Positions 25,614-33,688 of a stretch of 41,213 nucleotides of DNA are shown here, one piece after another. Origin of the DNA: Sulfurovum sp. (GTDB lineage: Bacteria; Campylobacterota; Campylobacteria; Campylobacterales; Sulfurovaceae); the NCBI GenBank assembly GCA_020726085.1, contig DYTG01000003.1, positions 1-41,213 on the forward strand, given 5' to 3'. A program made the translations under genes and the position numbers. Numbering within the stretch: position 1 is the first letter of the stretch; every line of letters starts with the position of its first letter. The notes beneath the pieces were generated by a model that did not search any database, was not told the origin of the DNA, and was given only the letters and a program-made list of their open reading frames with translations.

Positions 25614-26575
25614 GTACGAACAAGCCTTTTGAGCAAATCGATCAAATTGGGATCAATTGCATATTTTTGGGAATTGACGTGTTCGATGGTGACAAAATCA
25701 AATTGGGCGTTTTTATAGACAATGACATTGGCACATTGATTGTTTGCAAGGAGATAATCGATAGCATAAGTGACAAATTGAGAAGCCATTAAGCGGTCAT
25801 GTACGGTTGGATTGCCACCTCTTTGGACATGACCCAAAATCGTAGCGCGTGTCTCAATGCCTACTTCGCTAGAGAGCCAATCGACTATCTTTTGGGTTGC
25901 ACCTGTGCCCTCGGCTACAATCGCTACAACATAGATTCTTCCATTGGCAATCTCGGCTTTGAGCTGTTTGCCAATTTTATCCAAATCGTAGGCAAGTTCT
26001 GGGACAACACACACCTCGGCTCCACTCGTAATAGCCGAAACTACCGCCAAATAACCGCAATCTCTCCCCATCGTCTCGACCACACACGCTCTTCTAAAAG
26101 AAGCCGAAGTGTCTCGTATTGCATCAATGGCTTCACGAATGATATTGAGTGAAGTATCAACCCCCAAACAGTAATCCGTACCAAAAATATCGTTATCAAT
26201 CGTAGCAGGAATGCCCACAAAACTAATCCCAAAATCGTGATAAAATTGATTGAGCGCTCTAAATGAGCCATCTCCTCCCAAAATAACAATACGGGTAATA
26301 CCGTGTTTTTGGAGGTTTTCGTAGGCTTGTTTGCGATACGCATACTCAAAAAAACGTTTGGAGCGAGAGGAGCGTATCATTGTTCCTCCCTCATGCATCA
26401 TTCCTGCTACATCTCGATAGGTTGCCGCTCGAATCTTTCCATCAATAAGCCCCTCCAATCCATCATAGATAAAATAGGGTTTTAAATTATGGTGCAAAGC
26501 ATAATCAACAAATTGTTTGATAGCAGGATTCATCCCCGCACAATCCCCGCCTGAGGTCATAATTGCTATTGCCAT
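25610..26575 (-). CDS. pfkA: ATP-dependent 6-phosphofructokinase
   Basis: The 321-residue protein has the PfkA signatures MAIAIMTSGGDCAGMNPAI, ILGGDGSFRALNQF, GIPATIDNDIFGTDY and ETMGRDCGYLAV. Gly in GGDGS and the small residue in PATIDND (not Lys) point to ATP rather than pyrophosphate as donor. It commits fructose-6-phosphate to glycolysis. Many chemolithoautotrophic Campylobacterota lack this enzyme and run the pathway only as gluconeogenesis, so its presence between pgi (12 bases) and the pyruvate kinase-like gene (four-base overlap) signals real sugar catabolism. Length is the bacterial standard of about 320. Confidence 0.94.
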   Translation of the reverse strand: MAIAIMTSGGDCAGMNPAIKQFVDYALHHNLKPYFIYDGLEGLIDGKIRAATYRDVAGMMHEGGTMIRSSRSKRFFEYAYRKQAYENLQKHGITRIVILGGDGSFRALNQFYHDFGISFVGIPATIDNDIFGTDYCLGVDTSLNIIREAIDAIRDTSASFRRACVVETMGRDCGYLAVVSAITSGAEVCVVPELAYDLDKIGKQLKAEIANGRIYVVAIVAEGTGATQKIVDWLSSEVGIETRATILGHVQRGGNPTVHDRLMASQFVTYAIDYLLANNQCANVIVYKNAQFDFVTIEHVNSQKYAIDPNLIDLLKRLVRT

Positions 26576-26587
26576 GGTTGCTCTCTT

Positions 26588-27844
26588 TTAGGCTTGAAAT
26601 TTTTTAACTAAAATATCTTTGCCCAATTCAACACCAGGCTGATTGTAGGTATTGACCCCCATCATCACTCCCGTAATGGATGTTAAAAGCTCAAAATAAG
26701 CAATTAAAGCACCGATATTCTCTTCATTGGCAATACTTAGTGAGATTTTATCAGCAACCACACCGCTATCCATGACACTTTGCATTGTAGCGTCACATTG
26801 GGCGTTGATAAGCTTCCCAAAGCTGTTACCGTTGATGTAGTCTGTTTTTTCGATACGTTTGAGTGAAATATTGGGGATGGTAATATCCTCCTCGAAATCA
26901 TCAATATTCATAAATGTCACACTCTTATTGAGAGGTCCTTCGATGATGAGTTGCAAGAAAGAGTGTTGATCTACCGAACCTGTTAGCCCAATAGGCGTAA
27001 GTCCCACACGGTTGCCTTGAGTATCGATTTTGCCCAGTGATTCGCCCCAAAGTTGCACATACCATTTGGAAAAATCTTCAAGCAAGTTGGAGTAAGCAAA
27101 AAGGACATTGATAGAAATCGTTTGGTTGTTGGTATAGAGATAGTAAGCCTTTTGAAGCAGATGCTCCTCTTGACGCTCAAAAAATCTATCAATCAAGCTA
27201 CCCGCACCTTTAAGCAACGCCTCCATATCGTATCCCATAAGAAAAAGTGGCACGATTCCAACGGCACTCAAAACCGAAAAACGTCCCCCTACGTTGCTGG
27301 GCATATTAAACTCTTTGATACCGTACTCTAGGGCAAATTGAGACAAAATTGAACCTGGATCGGTAATAACAATAAGCCGTTTAGCATCGTCTGAAGCAAA
27401 ATCAAAATCCAAATACGCCACGATAGCCTTGAAAGTAGAGATAGTCTCAATCGTCCCACCCGATTTGGAGATGAGGATAATAACCAAAGACTCTTTTTGA
27501 AGCTTTTTGAGTTTGGATGCGATATCAACGGGGTCGGAGTTTTCAAAAAATATTAGCTCTTTAGCGTTGGTACGTTTGTGACAAAGCAATGAATCAATCG
27601 CTTTAGCCCCCAATGAAGAGCCACCAATGCCCACAACCACCACCGTTTTTGCTTCCATTAACACACTGTTATCTTGCGTATAGGCTTGAAGCTCACGAAT
27701 AACCTCTTGTGAAGTAACAGGAAGTTTGTAGTAGCCAATTTCGTCGCTTTGGCACTCGTGTTGCACTTTTGTAAAAGCATCCTCAATCACGTGATTGGTA
27801 TCTGTTGTTTCATAAAAATTTGTTGGTCCATGAAAGGTTATCAT
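26588..27844 (-). CDS. pgi: Glucose-6-phosphate isomerase
   Basis: The 418-residue protein carries VGIGGSSLGAKAIDSLL, the PGI signature FNMPSNVGGRFSVLSAVG, EGPLNKSVTFMNI and the C-terminal NTYNQPGVELGKDIL with the catalytic Lys. It interconverts glucose-6-phosphate and fructose-6-phosphate. Its short length (E. coli Pgi is 549) is that of the compact bacterial form. ATG 27844 has AGGAG upstream. It is the first gene of the 18-kb glycogen/glycolysis run; promoter-like sequence lies just upstream. Confidence 0.94.
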   Translation of the reverse strand: MITFHGPTNFYETTDTNHVIEDAFTKVQHECQSDEIGYYKLPVTSQEVIRELQAYTQDNSVLMEAKTVVVVGIGGSSLGAKAIDSLLCHKRTNAKELIFFENSDPVDIASKLKKLQKESLVIILISKSGGTIETISTFKAIVAYLDFDFASDDAKRLIVITDPGSILSQFALEYGIKEFNMPSNVGGRFSVLSAVGIVPLFLMGYDMEALLKGAGSLIDRFFERQEEHLLQKAYYLYTNNQTISINVLFAYSNLLEDFSKWYVQLWGESLGKIDTQGNRVGLTPIGLTGSVDQHSFLQLIIEGPLNKSVTFMNIDDFEEDITIPNISLKRIEKTDYINGNSFGKLINAQCDATMQSVMDSGVVADKISLSIANEENIGALIAYFELLTSITGVMMGVNTYNQPGVELGKDILVKKFQA

Positions 27845-27889
27845 AACTCATCTCCTGCTCTTTTTTTTATCTTAACATTTTTTGATTAC

Positions 27890-27919
27890 ATAATAGTCTC
27901 AAACGAAACCTATTTTATA
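27890..27919 (-). promoter_or_regulatory. Candidate promoter(s) of the glycogen/glycolysis operon
   Basis: The 233-base gap 27845-28077 holds no gene. On the minus strand it contains TATAAAAT (27919-27912) and TATTAT (27895-27890), 75 and 46 bases upstream of the pgi ATG. Neither has a recognisable -35 box. The gap must also end the Mbx-like operon, but I see no strong hairpin there. Confidence 0.35.
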
Positions 27920-28077
27920 ATCAACTTGTCTGAGTCTTTACGGTAATATTACTATGAATTTCTTTATTTTCTCATAAAATAAGCAAAATTTAGCATAACA
28001 ATTGACGGAAGTTATGCCCTAAAGTTTGAAAGTTAAATATAAATTAGAAATCTACAGTACAATTATCACAAGCCAAA

Positions 28078-28530
28078 TCACTGCAACCCTTGTTCTAGCA
28101 CATCCACTATATCCCTCTGCAAAACCTCTCTATCGACACTTTGTATATCTAAAACATGGACATAGAGAGAGTCATCATTGAGTTCTAGAGTGATAGTACC
28201 AGGAGTTAGGGTGATGGCATTGGCTAGGAGAAGCTTGTCGTGGTTGGTTTTTAGGGTGGTTTTGAGTTTGACTATGCCCGTATTAATAGGGAGTTTGGGG
28301 TTGAGGACTATTTTGGCTACTTCTATGTTTGAGGCTATGAGGCTTTTGAAAAAGAGCGGTGCAAAGTGTAAGTATTGACGGATGATACTTGCTAGTTCAA
28401 AGCTTCCACTAGGAGTAAAGTAACGAGCCACCACGAAGGCGACGACTACCCCTACTGCTAACTCTTGGATATCGAGTGAGTTGGTGAGTCCTACCCAAAC
28501 CAACAACAAAAGTATAAATTTTCCTATCAT
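28078..28530 (-). CDS. mrpE: MrpE-like subunit of the membrane oxidoreductase
   Basis: The 150-residue protein matches the MnhE/MrpE family (MbhA/MbxA in archaeal complexes): two N-terminal membrane helices (IGKFILLLLVWVGLTNSL and AVGVVVAFVVARYF), then a cytoplasmic part with the family phrases ASNIEVAKIVLNPKLPINTG and LLANAITLTPGTITLEL. It is part of the ion-translocating Mrp module. Unusually it is the last gene of this 13-gene run, far from the other Mrp genes at the start. Its start overlaps the ferredoxin gene stop by one base. Confidence 0.9.
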   Translation of the reverse strand: MIGKFILLLLVWVGLTNSLDIQELAVGVVVAFVVARYFTPSGSFELASIIRQYLHFAPLFFKSLIASNIEVAKIVLNPKLPINTGIVKLKTTLKTNHDKLLLANAITLTPGTITLELNDDSLYVHVLDIQSVDREVLQRDIVDVLEQGLQ

Positions 28531-28922
28531 TACTTATCCTTTGGGAAGTACAAAAAGTTATCGGCTTTATCATCCGCCCAGATACACTCATTTTCCAGTT
28601 TGAGCGAATTGGGTGGGCAAACATCGGTACAGAGACTGCACCAGCAACAACGACCGTAATCTATACGAGGGATACACCCACTGGCATTTTTTGGATTGAC
28701 ATCTTTGGCTATCGTTACCATATCAATCGCCTCATTCATGCAAACATCTTGGCAGTTGGCACACCCTATACAGTCAGCTAGTAGGTTGGTATGAAAACCT
28801 CTGTAGCCATCTATCTGCTCTTTTTTTACTTCAGGATAACAGATGGTTTTAGGGTGTTCAAAGAGCTTTTTGACGGCCAAAAACGGGAGAAGTGAGCCTT
28901 TTATATCAGGTGAAAATTGCAT
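28530..28922 (-). CDS. NuoI/MbhN-like subunit with two [4Fe-4S] clusters
   Basis: The 130-residue protein has two CxxCxxCxxxC motifs, CIGCANCQDVC and CCWCSLCTDVCPP, typical of the polyferredoxin-like subunit of complex I (NuoI) and of Mbh/Mbx complexes (MbhN/MbxN). It would carry electrons from ferredoxin to the proximal cluster in the NuoB-like subunit. No NADH-binding subunits (NuoE, F, G) are encoded in the operon, so the donor is most likely reduced ferredoxin. One base overlaps mrpE downstream, and one base separates it from the large subunit gene upstream. Confidence 0.9.
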   Translation of the reverse strand: MQFSPDIKGSLLPFLAVKKLFEHPKTICYPEVKKEQIDGYRGFHTNLLADCIGCANCQDVCMNEAIDMVTIAKDVNPKNASGCIPRIDYGRCCWCSLCTDVCPPNSLKLENECIWADDKADNFLYFPKDK

Positions 28923-28923
28923 T

Positions 28924-30039
28924 TTATCGCTCCATTTCGGGTGGGCAAATACCCAGTGAGTTCATAATGAGAGCCACATTGGATAGCTCCTCATCTATCA
29001 ATAGATTTTCGAGTAGCGTAAAGCCATGAATGAGTGAGGGACCCTTGACTTGCATTCGCCTAATGAACTCTGAGCCATCCCCTGCCATATAGTAGCCAAA
29101 CTCTCCACGAGCCGATTCAGTAGCTACAAAAATATCCTCTTTTGGGAGTTTGAACTTGCGATGTTTTGGGAGCTTTTGCATGATAGCTCCCTCGCTGGGC
29201 ATCTGAGCTATTACTTGTCTAAGTATCTTGATAGACTCTACCATCTCACCTCTTCGTACCAACGCACGGCTATAGACATCGCAACCCTCATACGTAGGTA
29301 TCTCAAAATCAAGCTTATCATAAACAAGATAGGGGTTATCTCGCCGCACATCTCGCTCTATCCCACAACCTCTAAGGACTTGTCCAACATAGCCATTTTT
29401 GAGGGCTTCATCTCTATTGACCACACCCACACCTATTGCTCTCTTTTTGAAGGTACTGTTTTCAAAAAAGATACCATCATAATCAAGAAGTCTTCTCTCT
29501 AAATAGTCCAAAAGCTGGGCTAACTTCTCCAAAAATCCATTAGGTAGCTCTCGCCTAACGCCACCTGGGTAGATATACATATGATAGACTCGCCCACCTG
29601 TTAGCTCCTCAAAAAGATCAAGTATCAAATCTCTATCATAGACACTCCATTGACCCACGACTCCTAGTCCAATAGAGCCACTTTGTCCACCCATCCATAG
29701 CATTTGGGCGGCTAGTCTCGCCATCTCTAGTACCATGACACGGATATATTTTGCTCTTTGGCTTATCTCTATGCCTGCCAAACCCTCGACGGCTCTAGCG
29801 AAATTTTCCTCATTTGGGTCTGGTTCAGGGACGCAGATGCGACACACTATCGTAAAGGCTTGAATGATGGTTCGTCGTTCAATCAGTTTTTCAAAGCCTC
29901 GGTGGAGGTAGCCCACATGTGTCCTAGCCTCTTTGATAGTCTCGCCTAGAAGGTCTAGCTCCATGCTCATGTTGCCTGTGATACCTGGGTGTTGTGGGCC
30001 ATGGTATATTTTGATGAGTTGGTTGTCGTTATTTTCCAT
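28924..30039 (-). CDS. NuoD/[NiFe]-hydrogenase-like large subunit, altered metal site
   Basis: The 371-residue protein belongs to the group 4 [NiFe]-hydrogenase large subunit/NuoD family (IYHGPQHPGITGNMSMELD, VGYLHRGFEKLIERR, YPGGVRRELP, ESARGEFGYYMAGDGS). The N-terminal metal motif is C66-R-I-C69. At the C-terminus hydrogenases have DPCxxCT(E/D)R; here the last nine residues read GICPPEMER, so C365 is kept while the second Cys is E368. Three of four nickel-iron ligands are therefore present, unlike both true hydrogenases (four) and NuoD (none). This intermediate state recalls MbxL/MbsL of sulfane-sulfur reductases. It overlaps the NuoC-like gene by 11 bases. Confidence 0.88.
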   Translation of the reverse strand: MENNDNQLIKIYHGPQHPGITGNMSMELDLLGETIKEARTHVGYLHRGFEKLIERRTIIQAFTIVCRICVPEPDPNEENFARAVEGLAGIEISQRAKYIRVMVLEMARLAAQMLWMGGQSGSIGLGVVGQWSVYDRDLILDLFEELTGGRVYHMYIYPGGVRRELPNGFLEKLAQLLDYLERRLLDYDGIFFENSTFKKRAIGVGVVNRDEALKNGYVGQVLRGCGIERDVRRDNPYLVYDKLDFEIPTYEGCDVYSRALVRRGEMVESIKILRQVIAQMPSEGAIMQKLPKHRKFKLPKEDIFVATESARGEFGYYMAGDGSEFIRRMQVKGPSLIHGFTLLENLLIDEELSNVALIMNSLGICPPEMER

Positions 30040-30556
30040 CTTTTAACTCCTTTGCCTGGGCTTTTCTTCGTTTTACCTCTACTTTGACATCTTTGTTGTC
30101 TTCCCTTCCTATCCTAAAGTCAAAATGCTCATTGACATAGGCTAATGTATCAAACTCCCTGCGGAGTGGCGGTATCTCATTCCAGTTTTCGAGGGCAAAA
30201 TCATAGAGTGTGTCGTTGCCTCTAAAGTTGATACCGTACATCTCGTGAAGGTCACGCTCCATCACCTGAGCTTGTGGATAGAGAGTGAGGAGTGTTGGTA
30301 AAGAGCAATGCACTCTACCGATGCGTACCTCTACCATAAGGTTTTTATCTCTCTCCTTAGTGGTAAGGATATAGTTGAGAGAAAACACCTCATCTTCTAT
30401 CCAGTCGGTACAGGCTATTTGTGAGAGTGTGATAAAGTTGCTGTTGATAGAAATATAGGAGAGTATCTCTACAAGCTTATCGGACTCTATCTGAAGCTTG
30501 TAGAGCCTTGAACCCTTCTCTACTATCTCGTAATGTTTTTTCAAAAATTCTATCAT
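30029..30556 (-). CDS. NuoC/MbhK-like subunit
   Basis: The 175-residue protein resembles the 30-kDa subunit of complex I: the phrase ERDLHEMYGINFRGN near residue 110 is the NuoC signature, and it continues ENWNEIPPLRREFD. It packs against the large subunit and holds no cofactor. The last residues (KRRKAQAKELKDGK) are strongly basic. Its start overlaps the NuoB-like stop by four bases and its end overlaps the large subunit start by 11 bases, so the three are translated together. Confidence 0.88.
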   Translation of the reverse strand: MIEFLKKHYEIVEKGSRLYKLQIESDKLVEILSYISINSNFITLSQIACTDWIEDEVFSLNYILTTKERDKNLMVEVRIGRVHCSLPTLLTLYPQAQVMERDLHEMYGINFRGNDTLYDFALENWNEIPPLRREFDTLAYVNEHFDFRIGREDNKDVKVEVKRRKAQAKELKDGK

Positions 30557-31179
30557 TGGTTCATCCCTGCAAAATTCTCTTCAAAGGTTGGAATAGTGTT
30601 TTTGCCAAATATCTTCTCTTGGTTGGCTCTATAGAAAGCATTGTTTTCTCTGTATTGGATATATCCTGCCTCGCTTTTGGCGTTTCTGATATTGTCTTGG
30701 AGTTTGACAAAGCCCTCGATAAGTGCTTCGGGTCTGGGCATACAACCATTGACATACATATCTACGGGGAGATACTCATCAAGCTTTTTGATGGTGTTGT
30801 AGCTATCCCAATACATACCGCCGTTGATAGTACAACTCCCTAATCCTATGAGATACTTTGGTTCATTCATCTGTTCATAGCTTCGTATCACTCGCTTGAG
30901 TGTTTTGTAGGAGCAGTAGCCTGAGACGATGAGGATATCGGCTTGTCTAGGAGTCGCTACGCCTATGACACCGAGTCTCTCTATATCATAACGACTCGTA
31001 AAGATAGGAGGCATCTCTATCGCCCCACAGCCCGTACCATAAGCTAGGACAAACATACTCCTTGCACGAAACCAATCGACGGCTTTTTGGATGATACTTT
31101 GTGTGTTTTTGATGGAGTACTCTTCATTGTTCAAAACTTTTTGCTGATCTACAAATCCCTCTTGGGTATTTTCTGACAT
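30553..31179 (-). CDS. NuoB/MbhJ-like small subunit with atypical cluster ligands
   Basis: The 208-residue protein carries the N2-type [4Fe-4S] subunit motifs: AYGTGCGAIEMP, DILIVSGYCSYK, GLGSCTINGGMYWDSYN and NGCMPRPEALIEG. Complex I NuoB has a tandem CC in the first motif and no Cys in the second; here the first motif has one Cys (TGCG) and an additional Cys stands in GYCSYK, so four ligands are still available but arranged differently. It would pass electrons to the large subunit active site. It follows the NuoH-like gene by 11 bases. Confidence 0.9.
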   Translation of the reverse strand: MSENTQEGFVDQQKVLNNEEYSIKNTQSIIQKAVDWFRARSMFVLAYGTGCGAIEMPPIFTSRYDIERLGVIGVATPRQADILIVSGYCSYKTLKRVIRSYEQMNEPKYLIGLGSCTINGGMYWDSYNTIKKLDEYLPVDMYVNGCMPRPEALIEGFVKLQDNIRNAKSEAGYIQYRENNAFYRANQEKIFGKNTIPTFEENFAGMNQ

Positions 31180-31190
31180 ACTTTTTTCCT

Positions 31191-32069
31191 TTATACAAAC
31201 AAGAGTCCAACTAGGGCAATACCTGTCGGGACTCTCACTAAAAACTCAACACTCTGTATGGTAGTAAATCTCGCATAGACATTACCTACCAACACTGCCA
31301 CCAAAAAGAGTGCAAAAGTCTTGGCGACTAGCTCCACAAGACCCTCCGCCCCTCCCAAAAAGAGATTCACCATCAAGAGTAGTTTTGCAAATGAAAAGAT
31401 AGCACTTTGAGAGAGAGCGATAGCAAAAAACTTTCCACTAAATTCTGTAGCAGGTCCACTGTAAACCTCTTGGGGTGCACCGACGACATCAAATGGAGAT
31501 TTACCCATGAATCCCAAAAATGAGATAAATGCCCCAATAAAGAGCAACGGATGGGTAAATGCGTTGCAACCCTCACTTTGGTTGGTCATAATGACACCGA
31601 TATCCGCACTCTGGTTGGCTATCATAAGCCCGATAGCAGCGATATAAAAGGGTAACTCCAGCCCAATAAGGCGTGTCAAACCTCGTGTGATACCCATGAT
31701 TCCAAAAGGATTGCCGTTGCTCCCTATACCCATAGCATTGCCCAAAGGTCCCAAAACCATGAGGTAAAGCACGAGGATAAGGTTGCCGTATTGGCTCAAA
31801 CCTATTAGATGCTCACTCCCATTGAGATAGGGAATAAAGAGGAGGGTTGTAATAGCCCCTGTCATCATGATAATAGGTCCTGCATAAAACATCCAGCCAA
31901 AGTTGGTAGAGTTCTCTTTGAGAAAGAGTTTGATACTATCAAAAAAGGATTGTGCTAATGAGGGTCCAAATCTACCGTGAACTCTTGCGGAGATATTTCT
32001 ATAGAGTCCATAGTATAAAAATCCAAAAATATACGCCAATGCTATCATAACAAGTGAATCCAAAAGCAT
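31191..32069 (-). CDS. NuoH/MbhM-like membrane subunit
   Basis: The 292-residue, about eight-helix protein matches NuoH and the M subunit of Mbh/Mbx: RNISARVHGRFGPSLAQSFF near residue 25 (the NuoH quinone-site loop equivalent), MGITRGLTRLIGLELPFYIA, and the conserved acidic loop KSPFDVVGAPQEVYSGPATEF. It joins the peripheral redox arm to the ion-pumping Mrp-type arm. It is longer at neither end than its relatives. It overlaps the second MrpD-like gene by one base. Confidence 0.9.
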   Translation of the reverse strand: MLLDSLVMIALAYIFGFLYYGLYRNISARVHGRFGPSLAQSFFDSIKLFLKENSTNFGWMFYAGPIIMMTGAITTLLFIPYLNGSEHLIGLSQYGNLILVLYLMVLGPLGNAMGIGSNGNPFGIMGITRGLTRLIGLELPFYIAAIGLMIANQSADIGVIMTNQSEGCNAFTHPLLFIGAFISFLGFMGKSPFDVVGAPQEVYSGPATEFSGKFFAIALSQSAIFSFAKLLLMVNLFLGGAEGLVELVAKTFALFLVAVLVGNVYARFTTIQSVEFLVRVPTGIALVGLLFV

Positions 32070-33688
32070 TATCTCACCCCCAAAAAAAGTAAAATAGTAA
32101 AAAAGAGCAAGACAAAGAGCCCAACATATTGCGTACCTAGACTGTAGAGTTTTTTGAGCATGAGTGAACTATCACTGCTGAGTTTGGAGATATGTTCCCA
32201 ATATGCGGCAGTACTATTTGCCAATATCACTCCAATAAAGCTGATGCGTCGCAACTCCTCTCCTATGCCATAACCATAGTGAAGATTGTTTTGTGGGTCG
32301 GGAGTTTCACCGCAGTAGCTGATGTCGTATCGATCTCTTGCCATCACTGCCTTACTCTTCACGGAAGTCACAAGCCACAAAATGAGTGCAAAAACAACTC
32401 CAAAGAGTCCCATAAGAACACCACCGTTGAATGATGCAAAGGCTGTATGGAGTTCAAAGAGGCTACCGTAGCTACTCACCTCAAAGCCCAAAGAGTCCAA
32501 GATAGGATTGAGTGGCACGATACCCAATGAAGGCAAGATACCCAAAACTACCAAGATGATAGCTGCTATAAACTGAGGGATATAAAAACCCACGGGAAGC
32601 TCTCTGTATCCCTCTTTGTCGCCACTTGCTTGTCCTAAGTAGATACCATAGATGAGCTTGTAGCAGTAGAGAAAAGCGGAGGCAGAGCTAAACATCACGG
32701 CTACGAGTAAAAGAGCTTTTTTCTCTTCCAATAGTGCCGTGTAGATAAGAAACTTGCTGTTAAACCCACCCAGTGGTGGCATACCTGCTAGGGCTATGAT
32801 ACCGATGAGAAGGAGGACAAAGAGGATAGGATAGTCGTAGAGGAGGTTACCCAACTGGCTAAATTTTGTCTTGCCTGTGATGTAGATGATAGAGGCGATA
32901 TTGACAAAGAGTAGAAGCTTGACTAGCGTATGGATGATGGTGTGATAGAGTCCAGCCTCGATGCCACTCCCCTCCAAGAGAGCTAAAACAGTGACGATAT
33001 AACCTATCTGAGCAATAGAGGAGTAGGCTAGGAGTCTTTTGAATTCTTCTTGTGAGATGGCTTTGAAAGTGGCTGCAATGGAGGTAATGACACCCAACCA
33101 CGCAAGTACATCAAAAAGTGAACCGTGAAGGTATCTATAGCCTATAATTTGCGAAAAGATGACGATAAAGAGAAATATCCCAGCTTTTGAGATGATAGCA
33201 CTTAGTATCGCTGAAAAGATATGATCGGACTCCTCGTAGGTATCCACAACCCAGTAGTGAAAGGGCATAATACCTGATTTGATAGCGATGGTGACAAAAA
33301 GCAAAAGCGTTATCGGTACATGCAACGCCTCGGGTACTTTGCCAAAATCAATCTCACCGTAGAGTGTCGTACCTGCAAAAGCAACGATGAGGACGATAGC
33401 CCCAAGGAGTGCAAAACCTGCTGCGAGGTTAAAGATAATATATTTTTGCAGCGTCTCTATCCTAGCACTTTTGGCGATGATAAAGTAGCTACTCCAGCTC
33501 ATAATCTCCCATCCCACAAAGAGCGTAATAAGGTCACTGGCATAAAATATAACTCCTAGTGATGCAAAGAGGAGTACATACAACGGCAAATCCCTCCGCT
33601 CGTTTTTGATCAAAAGCAAAGAGGCAAAGACGATGAGTGTCAAACCAAAAAAGAGATTGCCTAGTGGGGTCATAGCAAAGTTAAACAT
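32069..33688 (-). CDS. MrpD/NuoL-N-like antiporter subunit (second copy)
   Basis: The 539-residue protein has about 14 membrane helices with the antiporter-like core (VGWEIMSWSSYFII with the conserved Glu, KSGIMPFHYWVVDTYEESD with Lys, HTIIHTLVKLLLFVNIASI, LAGMPPLGGFNSKF) and a C-terminal extension including a soluble segment (DRYDISYCGETPDPQNN). It resembles MbxH' of the archaeal complex. Together with the adjacent copy (33681-35075) it gives two ion-translocating subunits, as in Mbx/MBS and unlike Mbh, which has one. The two genes overlap by eight bases. Confidence 0.88.
   Translation of the reverse strand: MFNFAMTPLGNLFFGLTLIVFASLLLIKNERRDLPLYVLLFASLGVIFYASDLITLFVGWEIMSWSSYFIIAKSARIETLQKYIIFNLAAGFALLGAIVLIVAFAGTTLYGEIDFGKVPEALHVPITLLLFVTIAIKSGIMPFHYWVVDTYEESDHIFSAILSAIISKAGIFLFIVIFSQIIGYRYLHGSLFDVLAWLGVITSIAATFKAISQEEFKRLLAYSSIAQIGYIVTVLALLEGSGIEAGLYHTIIHTLVKLLLFVNIASIIYITGKTKFSQLGNLLYDYPILFVLLLIGIIALAGMPPLGGFNSKFLIYTALLEEKKALLLVAVMFSSASAFLYCYKLIYGIYLGQASGDKEGYRELPVGFYIPQFIAAIILVVLGILPSLGIVPLNPILDSLGFEVSSYGSLFELHTAFASFNGGVLMGLFGVVFALILWLVTSVKSKAVMARDRYDISYCGETPDPQNNLHYGYGIGEELRRISFIGVILANSTAAYWEHISKLSSDSSLMLKKLYSLGTQYVGLFVLLFFTILLFLGVR

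Noticed and set aside
28924..30039. Annotation as an active group 4 [NiFe]-hydrogenase
   Set aside because: The fourth cysteine ligand is Glu and no maturation genes are seen here, so hydrogenase activity is not supported.
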